Origin: Trichoplusia ni
Lineage: Eukaryota > Arthropoda > Insecta > Lepidoptera > Noctuidae
Assembly: GCF_003590095.1 (NCBI RefSeq)
Contig: NC_039482.1
Location: 8,759,657-8,823,656 of the forward strand
DNA: 64,000 nt
Reading direction: 5' to 3'
The first letter of the stretch is position 1. Every line of letters starts with the position of its first letter. The position numbers were made by a program, and so were the translations under genes. This document shows positions 10,645 to 21,603 of the stretch, piece after piece. The notes below the pieces were generated by a model. It saw only the letters and a program-made list of their open reading frames with translations. It was not told the origin of the DNA and ran no database searches.

Positions 10645-11645
10645 ATAAAAAACTAGTAGGAACTGGTATAAAAAAACCGAGGTGAAGCAAAAATGTTACG
10701 TTAAAAAAATTTGAGTGGTGAAAAATAAATATGAGGCAGCACAGCAAAAGCACGAAAATAGTAAAGAGAGGGTGATATGGGGTGCTGTATTTTTGATGTT
10801 GATTTGCTGGAAATTAACAACAAAAAACAGCACCAAAATTTAGTCGATTAATTAAAGGAGCAAAACATACATGTAAATATGCTTGCATCTTTATGAAACT
10901 CCATCTATTTTAAACATTAAAACACATGGCTAAAGCCACGTTTAGCTTTGAAAGTGTGTTTTCACTAATCATTATTGGATATAAACTGCATCCTGCTCCC
11001 GGTCTATATCAGCGTCGCTTGCTACTCGTCTCTCCACCAGTGTCATCGTATATCATTCATATTTGACTACACCTGCGTTGACTACCTACGATTTTAAACG
11101 CGTATTTACGAAGTATACTTAAAATTGTATTCATTTTTTATGAGTTTATCTTATGTAACGATGTTGTCAGAGAGTTTTTGATAGGAGTTGTTTCTGATGG
11201 GTAATATAATAAATTAGACGGCTCAGTAACGAGTGCTATGGTGGCCTTGCGCATGAGGTGCAGGTCCGATCCCAATGCAGGCAAAGTATTTAATCACCTC
11301 TCATAAACGGTGATGGAAAACATCGCTACGAAATCTGGATTTCAAATATTTGGATCTGAAATCGCTAACCTACAGAGCGAACAAAACCTTCCGAAGATTT
11401 ATTAAAAAAATATTTAAATTTTAAGTTTTTTCGAACTATTCGAAAATTATAAAGCTGAAGAGTTTATTTTGTTTGTTGGATTGACGCACTTATCTAGGGA
11501 TCCGATTTTAAACATTATTTCAGTGTTAGATTTCCCATTTACCAAGGCAATCGGATATAAATCATAACGTTATGATTAATAGGACTAGAGTAGGAATTAC
11601 ATATGATACCAAAATGGGAAAAAAGACTGAAACTAATATGCCAGA
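10645..11645. other. Non-coding stretch
   Basis: Nothing firm. A phrase around 11225-11290 with GGTCCGATCCC is faintly tRNA-like but has no paired box A. Confidence 0.45.
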
Positions 11646-11646
11646 T

Positions 11647-11697
11647 TTTTTAATTTTCTAAATAGCCATACGGACAAAGTCGCGAGTAAAAGCTAAT
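11647..11697 (-). mobile_element. LEP1-like Helitron terminus, decayed
   Basis: GACAAAGTCGCGAGTAAAAGCTA on plus is the reverse of the TAGCTGTTGCCCGCGACTTCGTC terminus with a few changes. Confidence 0.5.
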
Positions 11698-11789
11698 GAT
11701 ATCATAACTATATCTTCACGTTGCTCCTACAAACCAGCTAAGTTAGCTTTACTCTGAAACAAGACAATATTTCCTACCCCACTTCAGCG

Positions 11790-11935
11790 CTCAACGAACT
11801 ACACTCTGCCAATACGCATCCCGCCCCGCGACTTGCTTACTAAGTTTGACCGTTAATGTATTAAGATAGTTCGCGTCGCGGCTCCTGTTTACATTTCCTA
11901 ATAGAATTTGTTTCAGAGTATCTCGTTTCAATACG
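11790..11935. other. CpG-rich unique segment
   Basis: Contains GCATCCCGCCCCGCGACTTG and GTTCGCGTCGCGGCTCC, a clear GC rise in AT-rich DNA, plus a forkhead-type TGTTTAC site near 11887. No repeat homology is seen elsewhere in the window. It could be a regulatory element or an unrecognised repeat. Confidence 0.35.
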
Positions 11936-11939
11936 GTTC

Positions 11940-12985
11940 ATATTTTTCTGTTATTTTACTAGAACAAGCTTGAGATATGACTTTTCAGTTCAGTTTGTCT
12001 GTTATCTTTAACTCGTTAGAGTAATGTTCGTGCGTTTCGTTTTATTCATGATAAATTACTGGGGAGAATGATAAAATACAGTTTGAATTGATTTGATTTG
12101 ATTCCTGCTTAAGATATTTAATCATCTGCCTATTATTTACTAAATCTTAATTTCCTTCATTTTTTTTGGCCTTCTGCCAAGATAGACGCAAAAGAAACTA
12201 CATCAACTTATCTACGGACCGTATCTAGCGTAGCTTAACCTGCATGCCACCAAATTATGCAGTAACCAAAAATGAAGTAACCAAGTAAGCCACGAGCTAC
12301 AAGCTATTCAAAACAGAAGCATACGTTACTCAAATTCAAATGACCACATTTTCTTTATTTCAATTAATTAATTGTAAATCCTATTCCATTTAAACCCATT
12401 GCTAAACCTTTTAATTCTTTTCCACTGGTGTCTTTTTCTTCCTTTTATTTCTTCTTACCCTTTTTCACATGTCTTTGTGTTTTATAGCAATTGTTTTTAT
12501 AAAAAAAACTGCATCTTAAGTGCAGGCATACAGTATACAGGTTTTCTTTTGTTTTGCAGTTTAATTGTCATTTTCCTTGCTTCAAAGACAGCTTTATTAT
12601 TATACAGGGTGTCTGGGAAAGTAGTGATTAGTTTCTCCATGATGCGTTCCTTCCCCGTTTGTCAGTAGTATTATAGAATCATTAACAAAGACTTTTAAAT
12701 ACATATAGTTTGAGAAGACACATTGGTACTTTGCCTTTGTTGGGAACCTGCATACCTGCAACCACCATATGCATACAAATACATGCACGCACCAAGACTG
12801 AGTTATCAACTTTGTTATAATAATAAGTTACATTGTAAACACACTGTATATATAAGTACGTGATCTCTATTCGTGTCTTTAAGGTAATAAACCACCCCTC
12901 ACGTCCATATTCCAGGTGCAAACTGGAACATAGGTTTCCACAAGGACCAAAACCAGCACTATACACTCTTAAACTGAACATGTCG
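11940..12985. other. Non-coding stretch
   Basis: No gene. A TACAGGGTGTCTGGG phrase at 12603 resembles a transposon end, but no partner end was found. Confidence 0.45.
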
Positions 12986-12987
12986 CT

Positions 12988-13036
12988 GTCAGAGCGAGAC
13001 AGCGCTCTACATTACGTCGTGCCATCTCGCTTCCTC
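12988..13036. repeat. PAL family palindrome
   Basis: GAGCGAGACAGCGCTCTAC pairs in part with GTCGTGCCATCTCGCTTC. Same arrangement as the PAL copies at 52553 and 62801. Confidence 0.5.
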
Positions 13037-13149
13037 ATCATCAACGGCCATATAACAAGGGTAGTTAGTAAACGTCCTGTACAGTTTCAAACTTACAAGT
13101 ATTGTCATCAATTAGCCATACTGTTTGGAACTAGGATTTGTACCTGACT

Positions 13150-13885
13150 GCAATATTGTAGGCAAACTGCTTCTGGAAACTTCCAGGTTTGAGGACAGAG
13201 CGCTTTCAAGTAAAATGTACAATCGTTGCAAGGTTTTATGCTATAGTTGATGTGGGTTTAAAATAATATAAAAATATTAAAGACAAAATATATTTTTATT
13301 TAAAATTTCAAATATAAAGATAGAAAAAATACACTTATTATTTTGAAATAAACGTTTTATACCTCACCAAATTAACAATTATACTTAAATGTTTATTAGT
13401 TTTTAATTTAATACATATTACCTTATTGTTTTGAGATGGAGAAATAGCCGATTTGTAAGACTGTGAACTTAAGGACGTAAGTTTGAATTCCTGGACGCGA
13501 TGTATTTTTGAATTAAAATGCTTATTACAAAGTAATTATCACTAAGTGAGAGTTAAGATTTTATTTTTTCTGCCTAATCATTTGATTATAATTATGTAAT
13601 CAACACTTTCCCTACGGCATCCTTATCTCAAACCAATAAAGTCAATTTTCCTATATCACATCTATTGCCTACCCTTCTAAACATTTGTCCATACCTAGAG
13701 GTTTTAAGCAAGTTTACCTAACCTACATACACATACAAGAAAGCTTATTCAGCTTCAACCAACATGTCATAATAATGTTCAAATCTTATACAGTAGAAGT
13801 AAAATACATAACCGGTCAAGAGCGAGCCGGATTCGGGACGTTAGGGTCAGGTACAGAAGGATAAAGAAAAGTAAATCTTTATTAA
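13150..13885. other. AT-rich non-coding stretch
   Basis: Nothing recognised. Confidence 0.5.
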
Positions 13886-13892
13886 ATGATGT

Positions 13893-14000
13893 AAGGGTTT
13901 ACTCACGCGTATTTATCGGGGTAGCCCGACTAGTTTCGGACCCAACCGGAGTCCTTAATCATGAGCTGATGCGGCGGGATCGCGATTCAAACTACAATAC
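13893..14000 (+). repeat. Family B repeat
   Basis: GTTTACTCACGCGTATTTATC, GACTAGTTTCGGACCCAACC, GGAGTCCTTAATCATGAGCTG and GCGGCGGGATCGCG. A decayed second copy lies at 27560-27665. The GGAGTCCTT..ATCATGAGC phrase is common in lepidopteran repeats; class unknown. Confidence 0.55.
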
Positions 14001-14144
14001 TATAAAAAAAAGAACTGTTCGGTGACAAATTAATTAAGAGTTTTTCATAAGTTTGTGACTGTAACGACCGTTGCTTAACTTCGATCTTTACTTTGGTTAC
14101 AGTGGCTACAAAATAATGAACAAAATCAAAAATCTAAAAACCCA

Positions 14145-14316
14145 CGATTGTCAATGTCACCCAGTTAAAATTTTATCAAAATCGGTCCAGTGGGTTTTAT
14201 AGTATTGCATCGTTGTCATCGGGTTTGAAGCCAGCTAGCTTATCGGGTACTGCCTTGCAAAAATCCAACCGCAATGACAAACAAAAAAACAAGAAAACTG
14301 AGTGTATCTTTCAAAA
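14145..14316 (+). repeat. Family X repeat
   Basis: Reads ATCAAAATCGGTCCAGTGGG, GCATCGTTGTCATCGGGTTTG, CTTATCGGGTACTGCC and AACAAGAAAACTGAGTGTAT. It matches 42195-42394 along its length and, inverted, 14738-14865. Confidence 0.65.
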
Positions 14317-14317
14317 T

Positions 14318-14420
14318 TTCAACTGGCCCGCTGTCACAGTTTATGTGATATAGCCTGGTGACTGCCGGACAATCAGTGGTGCGTCTGTCATAGGGTTTTT
14401 ATCCTTTAAAGAACCCTAAA
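14318..14420 (+). repeat. RFA fragment
   Basis: TTTCAACTGGCCCGCTGTCAC, TGTGATATAGCCTGGTGACTG and a final AAAGAACCCTAAAAA. It directly abuts the family X copy. Confidence 0.6.
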
Positions 14421-14424
14421 AAGA

Positions 14425-14735
14425 AAGTCGTTTCATTAACTATGACATGATTGCTTTGGACGTAAATAAGTTAAACATTCTGTGGAACTATTTAGATTAT
14501 TGACAGCTAGCTATTAGGAGTGAAGACTTAAGAACCCGCAGAGACAATCAAACTGTTTTACTTAAAATCATTAGTTATGGTTTGGTTATTAACAAAAAAC
14601 TTACACATGCTTTTTATTTGACCCAAAAAGATTTGATGTTTGGTTAAACACGTTTATATCTAACGGATTTTAGTTTAAAGTAAAATGACTGAATTATTCT
14701 TAATTCAATATTTTATATTTTTGCCACGGTTTTAT
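14425..14735. other. Spacer between inverted X copies
   Basis: AT-rich; nothing recognised. Confidence 0.45.
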
Positions 14736-14737
14736 AC

Positions 14738-14865
14738 ACTCACTTTTCTTGTTTGTTGTTCCGGTTGGATTTTTGCAACTCAATTTTGAGGCACTTCCCG
14801 ATAAGCCAGCAGGCTGAATTTTTCAGGGTAGCTTCAAGCTCAATGACAGTGCAATTTAGGACTAT
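14738..14865 (-). repeat. Family X repeat, inverted copy
   Basis: CACTCACTTTTCTTGTTTG, GAGGCACTTCCCGATAAGCC and GGGTAGCTTCAAGCTCAATG are the reverse complement of the X segment at 42220-42385. Confidence 0.65.
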
Positions 14866-15094
14866 AAAAACCTTTCACCGAATTAAGTTAATTCATCACT
14901 CCCGTAAATTTAAGCGACTATCACCAAACACCATGTATGTACCATCAACATAAAAGCACCAATAAGGTTCGTACTAATATTTATCGCTAAATAAAGCTTA
15001 CGAAGTAAACTCGGCCCATTTTTCAGCAAATGCTTCGCCTTGTTTATTCGTTATTTCGGGCTTAATAACTAAATAACTGCAATAATATTGACTG

Positions 15095-15157
15095 TGGAAG
15101 CGAGCATCAGCATTCGAGGTAGTTCGAAAGCTGATAGTCTGTCAATGTTTGCTTCCA
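15095..15157. repeat. Nested hairpin
   Basis: The inner stem-loop at 15106-15135 pairs ATCAGC with GCTGAT and TTCGA with TCGAA around a GGTAGT loop, with one symmetric A-A mismatch. An outer helix pairs TGGAAGC (15095-15101) with GCTTCCA (15151-15157). The nesting suggests a structured element; no repeat homology is seen in the window. Confidence 0.55.
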
Positions 15158-15319
15158 TTTAAATAAATGATACAGAGTAGGTTTATCAGTAAGACTGGAT
15201 GTTATTTTTTAATAATATCGAGGGAAGAATTTCTAAGTTTATTAACTTTGTGCCAATGTTATTGCAGTTGGTATTAGAAGTTGTTTTGTTTTTGTGCGAG
15301 GGTGTTTTAAGTTGGACGT

Positions 15320-15475
15320 ATTTCTTTGTCAGTTGGATCGTAGCTCTCGAACGGATGAACCGATTTTGATTTAGTTTTGTTTTGTTTTGAATGTTATTCC
15401 TTTAGAATAGATCTTAGCTATGTTTGATGGAAATCGGTTCAAGATAGATAGTTTAAAATATAAGCGAAGTATTTT
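15320..15475 (+). repeat. Family C repeat
   Basis: GTAGCTCTCGAACGGATGAACC followed by GATTTTGATTTAGTTTTG and a later GGAAATCGGTTCAAG. The same phrase occurs at 63290-63340. Confidence 0.55.
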
Positions 15476-15479
15476 AATA

Positions 15480-16585
15480 TTTTTCACGAATTCTGGGTCA
15501 AATTCAGGGACTAATGACATTTTATTATTATTCTTATTTTGGATTTAAGGAGTATAAGATACATGACATAATATGTAAACATCAAGGTTGTTCTCAATTA
15601 GAAAACATACACGTAGTTAGAACTTAACCTAGAATTTTAGTCCGAATATTAACAGAATGATTCTACTCATATTTTTAGCCTGTAAAAGACGGCTTCATTA
15701 CTTCGTAATCGGCCGGTACAAATGCCAATTAGGCAGGTTTTTAAATTTCTTTGATTTAGTAGCGGTCTCGTTGAATTATTGCCTTTTAATAAGGTCATGG
15801 GTTCACAGGTAGGTATGTCGTCCATGTAGACTATAAAAATAGATGGGATAGTGCTGGTCAAGTACTCTAATAGAAGCATTTTTTTTGTGTATTTTTTATC
15901 GACAATTTCTTTGTTGCTTTCACATTTTTTTTGACCCTATAAGACAGAAGTAGATTTGACATCCAAGACAGCCAATGTTGACATTTACTCAACTTGAGCA
16001 AAATCAAATTTAATTCAAATCAATATATGATTTTAAAATATCTATAAAGCCGAAACAATTCTTGAAAAACTATGGATTTAATGAAACAGTTTATTCAAAA
16101 TTATAATTATAATCTAAATACCTACTAGTTTTAATGCAACACGACTCGTAAAACATATTCCTAATTCATAAGTGACAATTAACAACATTTCTAAACGCAC
16201 GACAGCAAATATACACAATCGGTTTCTTAAAAAAACATAACCTAAAAATCACCTTTATAAATCCCTGAATAAAACAATGGTAACACAAACAAGCTGTGAT
16301 CGAACTTCGCTCTTACTCTCACATAAACATGTTATCAAGGTATGTGACGAACAAAGTTAAATGCGTTCAATTTAAGTTCCACCGTTCGTTCACGAGTTCC
16401 CTGTAATTCTGTTAAAGACACACAACTTTTATAATTAACTATTGCATCGAACTTGGCGATCGGTTTTTTGATTAAATTGATCAGTTTTAATTGGATTATC
16501 TTTTGTTTTGGTCCTTAGGACTGTTGTCCGCTGTTAGGCCTTTTTTTATTTACTGTTTCGGATGGGAAATTATTAAATGACTTCT
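15480..16585. other. AT-rich non-coding stretch
   Basis: Nothing recognised. Confidence 0.5.
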
Positions 16586-16589
16586 CTCG

Positions 16590-16772
16590 CTTTCGGAAGG
16601 GAGTGTCAGACTTCTGCTGACTAAAACTGACCCATTTTCCTTCCTTTGCTCTTCGTCTACCCCTGCCACAGTAACTCTTTCGGACAATCCCGCTGCCCCA
16701 GCAGGCATCAGACTTATTGGGCTCTATAGAGCTTCTTGACTTCTCTTCGAGGCGTGCGTGGAACACAAAGCT
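16590..16772 (+). repeat. Family E repeat
   Basis: GGGAGTGTCAGACTTCTGCTG followed by CTGACCCATTTTCCTTCC, GGCATCAGACTTATTGGGC and CTTCGAGGCGTGCGTGGAAC. I recognise this phrase order as a very common noctuid-type repeat. A piece of it lies at 23870-23945. The minus-strand open frame across it is a shadow. Confidence 0.6.
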
Positions 16773-16774
16773 TT

Positions 16775-17145
16775 CCATTTTCAGGTTTCACATACGTTGA
16801 AAAATATCAGGTATTTGAAGGATGACTATTAATAATAAATATTAAATTCCAGTCCACTCGGTCACAAGATTCTCGAAGAAAGGATAAATAGCTCTCGAGA
16901 TTTTATAAGAATACAGATTTTCTAATGAAAATTTTGATTAAAATCTTCAATGTCTGGAAAGGTCCTTCATAACTCTCTATAATTAATAAAAAACACTATT
17001 AATGTTATTGCTATAAGAAATTAATCGAATATCCCGAACAGTTCCATTGGTTACCTGCTAACATTTGTACGTTCTGATATAATATGTCCACTTCAATGTT
17101 AATGAAAAATCAACCTTAATGCCAGTAGCTGAAAGTGGAAATCGA
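16775..17145. other. Unique AT-rich stretch
   Basis: Lies directly upstream of the promoter candidate; no repeats recognised. Confidence 0.45.
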
Positions 17146-17149
17146 GCTG

Positions 17150-17260
17150 ATTTTCACTGTGACGTAAGCCGTTCTAAAATTTTCAAACAAGGAACAGAGG
17201 TGTTCCATCATTTTCTCGCATTCAGTTTTCGTCCGTCGCTCAGCCCGATCGGACGCGTAA
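17150..17260 (+). promoter_or_regulatory. Candidate TATA-less core promoter (Inr + DPE)
   Basis: TCAGTT at 17222-17227 fits the arthropod initiator TCAKTY with +1 at the A, 17224. GGACG at 17251-17255 lies at exactly +28 to +32 and fits the downstream promoter element RGWYV. Upstream are a CRE/ATF-like TGACGTAA (17160-17167, about -64) and a perfect inverted repeat GGAACA-gagg-TGTTCC (17191-17206). There is no TATA box. CpGs cluster here (GTCCGTCGCTCAG, CCCGATCGGACGCG). The Inr-DPE pair could occur by chance about once per strand in a window this size, so the weight comes from the combination with the donor at 17441. Confidence 0.45.
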
Positions 17261-17440
17261 AACGTTGGGGAGAGCGATTTTGTCGCGTATCTAATATTTG
17301 TTTGAGATGTTATCGTGTTGAAGTATATTCTGATTTCCACCATAAAATTTCACTAAACTTTGACAGTTTGTTCGTTGAGTTTCATCTTGGAAGTGTGTTT
17401 TCTGTTATTCGAAGAAGAAAATAGTTTTCTTTGAGAAAAG
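17224..17440 (+). other. Candidate 5' non-coding exon
   Basis: Starts at the candidate initiator and ends at GAGAAAAG|GTAAGATTTT, a good splice donor at 17441. If real this is a 217-bp first exon. It contains mainly short or closed frames; one open frame of 101 codons (17119-17424) starts before the proposed TSS and has no recognisable domain. The parent gene is not identifiable because no later exon on this strand is certain; the nearest exon candidate is 40 kb away at 57891. Confidence 0.35.
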
Positions 17441-17444
17441 GTAA

Positions 17445-19125
17445 GATTTTCTATTCAGAGTACTTTCTTACGATTGTGTTACACATGCGAAGGGTCCTTT
17501 TGCCGTCTTTTTAATGAAATGATGCTTTGTATCGAAATGGTTAATTATACGGAGTTTTCCTGTTAGGGCGCGATTTTACTGAACAAATATTTAGAAGGAA
17601 ATATATAGGGTGTATAGCTCGAAATATTGAGTTATTATGTATTAATGATTTCATAATAATTAATCGATATACGGGGGTACTAGTTTTTTTTCTATTCTGG
17701 GAGAGACATGGCTTTCCATGCATATATGCCATTATATGACACTTTAAACAAATCATATTTTCAATTGCCTTTTGTCTATGATGAAGAAAATCAATTGATT
17801 TTAGATTTGAACGATATTAATAAAATACGACTAAGGCAACAATTAACATTAAACTAATAATCAATCGTGGTATACCACTGAAATCAATTTTAAACCCAAT
17901 TAATAAAAAAAATCTATCCCTTCACTTCCACAACTCAACTACAGAACTGCCTTTTAAAAAAACAAAACTCAGATATAAAAAAAATCAATTGTCCTGATAC
18001 AAACTTTGGAAACCGACTATCTACTATATCCGACATTCCAAGGGCGTTGGAACCTCGTATTGTCAAAATACGAGCCCACGCTGTATCAGGGGATGTGATA
18101 AAAATGCCTAACAAATCAGAATTCAGAGGGTCTACGAAACTATAGGGAAATGGTAAAGGGTGAAAGGGACTCGTGAAGATGGGGTTCCGTCTGACAAAAC
18201 ATTTGAATTTGTACAACTATCGCTTTGTAGGTTTTGCGACTTTGGTATATATTTTTAGTTTTTCGACATATAATCTTTTCAGTTTCATCTTTTTATTCAG
18301 CTGTCCAAAAAAAAAGTGTACTCGTAATATTTTTAGTGCTTAAACTCATGTCTCATTTCACCATAACTTCTGAAACAAAGGGTTTTTGACTAAAACATCT
18401 GATTAGTCCGTCAGTTAGATTTCCAATAAATATCGGATATTTTTGTTTCTATCGCGTTAACAAGAAATTATAATAAAACAGTGAAAAACTCGCGTCTTAC
18501 ACTTATAACTACAATTTTACTCTCATATGACGTTATTGCATACTCATAAGTTTCATCACATTCAATGGCTTTTGTGATGGTATTTTTCAGTGCATTTCAT
18601 AGAAAAATAAGTTTTTAATTTATTCGAAATCTCCGTCAAAAATCCTATTAAAGCAATTTGGAATAGGGTTTTTAGATAGATCGATGGAATATTCTTTGCA
18701 CACCACAAAATACAGGAGTTGTCAGATTGCTACTATGAATTTCAGTGGAACTTTCAGTAATACCAACCCTTGCTGTCTTGATTTTTATGATTATTTGAAA
18801 AATGTAGTGTTGAAATAGTAGAATAGTTGTTAAATCGTAACCCTCTCTTATTCGCGTGACCAATAGAAGTCGAGACATATGACAAATGTACAAACGGACA
18901 GTAGTGCCCTAAAGCCAATTCAACCGGATAAGTTTAGCATAATTGACCTCCAATCAACGAAGTTCGTCCTGATCGAGTTCAAATGCCAATTCTGAATTTA
19001 AGCATGCGTTCAGTTTATGTAGATCAAATGCAAATTGGGGCATTAAACTAAGTAAGGCGCTAGAACTTGGATCAGCTCAAATTGATCGCGTTCAAATGCA
19101 TAAATGGAAAAGCCTTTTGCTATTT
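17445..19125. other. AT-rich non-coding stretch
   Basis: No element recognised. If the exon before it is real, this is first-intron sequence. Confidence 0.45.
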
Positions 19126-19129
19126 TCCG

Positions 19130-19180
19130 CCCTTTTGTTTCTAGTTTGGTCCTCTTGGATACGGTACCCTAAAATACGTA
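19130..19180 (+). repeat. RFA terminal fragment
   Basis: CTTGGATACGGTACCCTAAAAT matches the RFA terminal phrase. The 67-codon open frame at 19096-19299 runs through it and is therefore unlikely to be a gene despite a hydrophobic N-terminus. Confidence 0.5.
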
Positions 19181-19324
19181 ATAGTAAGAAGTCGGATATA
19201 CGGAACTCTAATAAAGTAGTGAGGGATATGTTTTATGCCGACGCCGTTCCTGAATTCATTCATCGGTCCGTAAAAGAAAACCAATTGCTGAAACGCTAAG
19301 AGATTTACTTTTTGTTTTTTTTTC

Positions 19325-19716
19325 TTATATTGATTTGAGGAGCTCGTGGCTAAGCTATAACCGTATAAGTGATTCGATCACAGGTTAAGCTATGCTTGAC
19401 GTGGTTGGTCCGTGGATGGGTGACCATCTTTGTCATAACGAGTTCCTCCGTGTTTCGGAAGGCACGTTAAATTGTGGGTCCCGGCTGTTATTCCTACATA
19501 TTTGACAGTCGTTACAGATAGTCAGAAGCTGAAAAAAGTCTGACAGCCAGTCTAACCAAGGGGTATCGTGTTGCCCAGGTAACTGGGTTGAGGAGGTCAG
19601 ATAGGCAGTCGCTCCTTGTAAAACACTGGTACTTAGCTGAAACCGGTTGGACTGGTAGCCAACCCCAACATAGTTGGGAAAAGGCTAGGCCGATGATGAT
19701 TATTTATTATATTGAT
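19325..19716 (+). mobile_element. Full-length 5S-SINE with target duplication
   Basis: A 10-bp direct repeat TTATATTGAT (19325-19334 and 19707-19716) flanks the element. The head GAGGAGCTCGTGGCTAAGC is followed by a 5S rRNA-derived section: GATCACAGGTTAAGC, GTGGTT, and the box C-like GGATGGGTGACC (19414-19425). This is the 5S internal promoter of SINE3-type elements transcribed by RNA polymerase III. A unique body follows (GTCAGATAGGCAGTCGCTCC), then a short hairpin CCCAAC-ATA-GTTGGG (19665-19679) and a GATGATGAT tail resembling the RTE LINE tail, suggesting mobilisation by such a LINE (inference). No ORF is expected. Confidence 0.85.
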
Positions 19717-19719
19717 ATG

Positions 19720-20505
19720 TGGTAACACTTTTCTTTAAGTATATTTTTGAGTAGAATTGGAGTAGTAAATTAGATTCATATCACATGTTGCATGTTTAAT
19801 CTTCGGTTGCAGTGCATTATTATGGTGGTACATCGAGTTGGTATAATTATGGAAAACAATTGATTTGTTAACACTATAATATTATTGGCATATTGGCAAA
19901 AATGACCAGGAAATTAAGAAAAAAATCTGGTATCGATGCATCCACATATAAAAGCAACGAAATATCTTTAAAACCGCAGAGCTTAGCAAGTTATAATATA
20001 TTCACGATACTTACCTCAAACAATTCTCCAAGGTCAAATTACCCCTGTAAACAGTCGATACATTATGGGGTAAGAAATTCGACATTCACTTTAATAGTCA
20101 ACTCACTAAATTACTAGTAACAAGCCCACTTGTCAAATGTAAGACTTTATTTAATAGTTTTAGGCTCTAATCGCAATCTTGAGTTAATTTATTGGTCGTA
20201 ATAACACGAATTAGCATTGCAAAGGCTATTTATGACCAATGAGTTAAAATGGATTCGGTATATTTATTGCACAGTTTTATTTCGTCAATGGTTATATTTA
20301 CGGATTTGACGAGAAGAGGAGGTATTGTTATTTAATTCTAACAAAAAAGGTGTTTTATTTATTATTCTGCGGTTTCAGAAAACATAAAAGATGTCCTGTA
20401 AATATCTTACTGCTAAAAAGTCTTCTCATATAAAGAAGGATGAAAGTGTCTCCAAGAAGTACTGAATTATTATTTTTATTTTTCTTAGAAAAGACTCCTG
20501 CATTA
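19720..20505. other. Non-coding stretch
   Basis: No recognised element. A weak minus-strand microexon candidate at 20015-20044 is discussed under findings. Confidence 0.45.
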
Positions 20506-20507
20506 AA

Positions 20508-20585
20508 ACCTTACTCGTAGCGTTGCGGGTCTTTCACAAACCCTTAAGTCACTTGCACAAAGACATCCAGACTCGAAACAACAAC
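20508..20585 (-). mobile_element. T2 SINE 3' fragment
   Basis: GTTGCGGGTCTTTCACAAACC and CACTTGCACAAAGACATCCAG match the T2 body in minus orientation. The tRNA head is absent. Confidence 0.6.
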
Positions 20586-20934
20586 CTAAAAAGGAAAAAA
20601 CGAACAAATCCCAGCAAAAAAAGTACATTAAAAACAGATCAGTTCAACTTAAAATAAAAGCTACCGAATCAGAAAAAAGGCAGGAAAAGTCTTGTATATT
20701 GATTAGAAGCCAACAAATACCATTAAAAAGGAAGGCTTTCCTTTTAAGTCGAACCCCATACATTAGATTCCTTTGAATATTTTGTTTCTTTGTCAAGTTT
20801 CACAAAGAAACGCTTGATCGGATTCTCATTATTATATTATTTTTAACTTTTGTCCTTGTTCATGTAAATTAAGACAGACAAAATAGACTTTGATTTTTTG
20901 GTAATGTTAAGCTGAATAGGCGATGTTTGATGTT

Positions 20935-21170
20935 TTTAGGGGTTTTTAACCGACGGGTAAAACTATAGCTTTGGTGTCCGTCCTTCTGTCATGAAACTGG
21001 TTTAATGAAACGTCATAGCTTACCCACCCGATGTACGAGAATTTCTGTTGCCGTAGCAACAAAATATGAAAATAATATCAGGGTTAAGCATCGATCAGCA
21101 CGGTCATTTTGATGGGTAACATTTTTTTGAGTACGAAACTCTTAGTGCCGCCAGTATGACTTGCAATTGA
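20935..21170 (-). repeat. RFA, near full length
   Basis: Begins with TTTTTAGGGGTTTTTAACCG, continues through GGTGTCCGTCCTTCTGTCATG and ends with AGTGCCGCCAGTATGACTTGC, the decayed counterpart of the GAGTCCGACTCGCACTTG terminus. Confidence 0.6.
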
Positions 21171-21603
21171 CTTGTTCTTTTTGCTGTTCAATAAGAATGA
21201 TGAGGGTATTCACAATCTGTTTTCTCAAGAACTACGTGCAGGATACATTGCCAGGTGTCCAGCGATTCGACATGCTAGGCTAAGCTATTGTTTAACCTCT
21301 TCCCATGCTTCAACGATCGCGAAGTCTTTAGCTGATTCAAGTCCGACATATCCCTACTTGACCTCGGTGTGGGTTGAAGTCATTAGCTTTCAACCCCGCA
21401 ACAAAAAAGGCATGATGGGATAGTAATTCACTGTCAGTTTGTCTTCCTGATTTGTTTTCTTAAACCGATCAATCGATGCCGATTTATAAGGCTATAGAGT
21501 TGAAAGTATGGAAAAGGAAAAGTGGTTTAGTTTTTGACGCGATAGTCAAACTCCTCACAGATTTGTTTATCCAATCAGATGAAGTACTTTTTAAACTATA
21601 TCA

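Noticed and set aside
11219..11295. tRNA-like segment with GGTCCGATCCC
   Set aside because: No box A at suitable distance and no second copy in the window.
12603..12630. Transposon terminus TACAGGGTGTCTGGG
   Set aside because: No matching inverted end was found nearby, so boundaries and class cannot be supported.
12682..13147. Frames of 95-99 codons on both strands
   Set aside because: They overlap in antisense and run into a PAL copy; low-complexity composition and no homology recognised.
17119..17424. 101-codon plus-strand frame
   Set aside because: Starts upstream of the proposed TSS, an opposite-strand frame overlaps it, and no motif is seen; explained by locally raised GC.
19096..19299. 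67-codon frame with signal-anchor-like N-terminus
   Set aside because: Overlaps an RFA end; no splice sites or conserved residues to support a secreted peptide.
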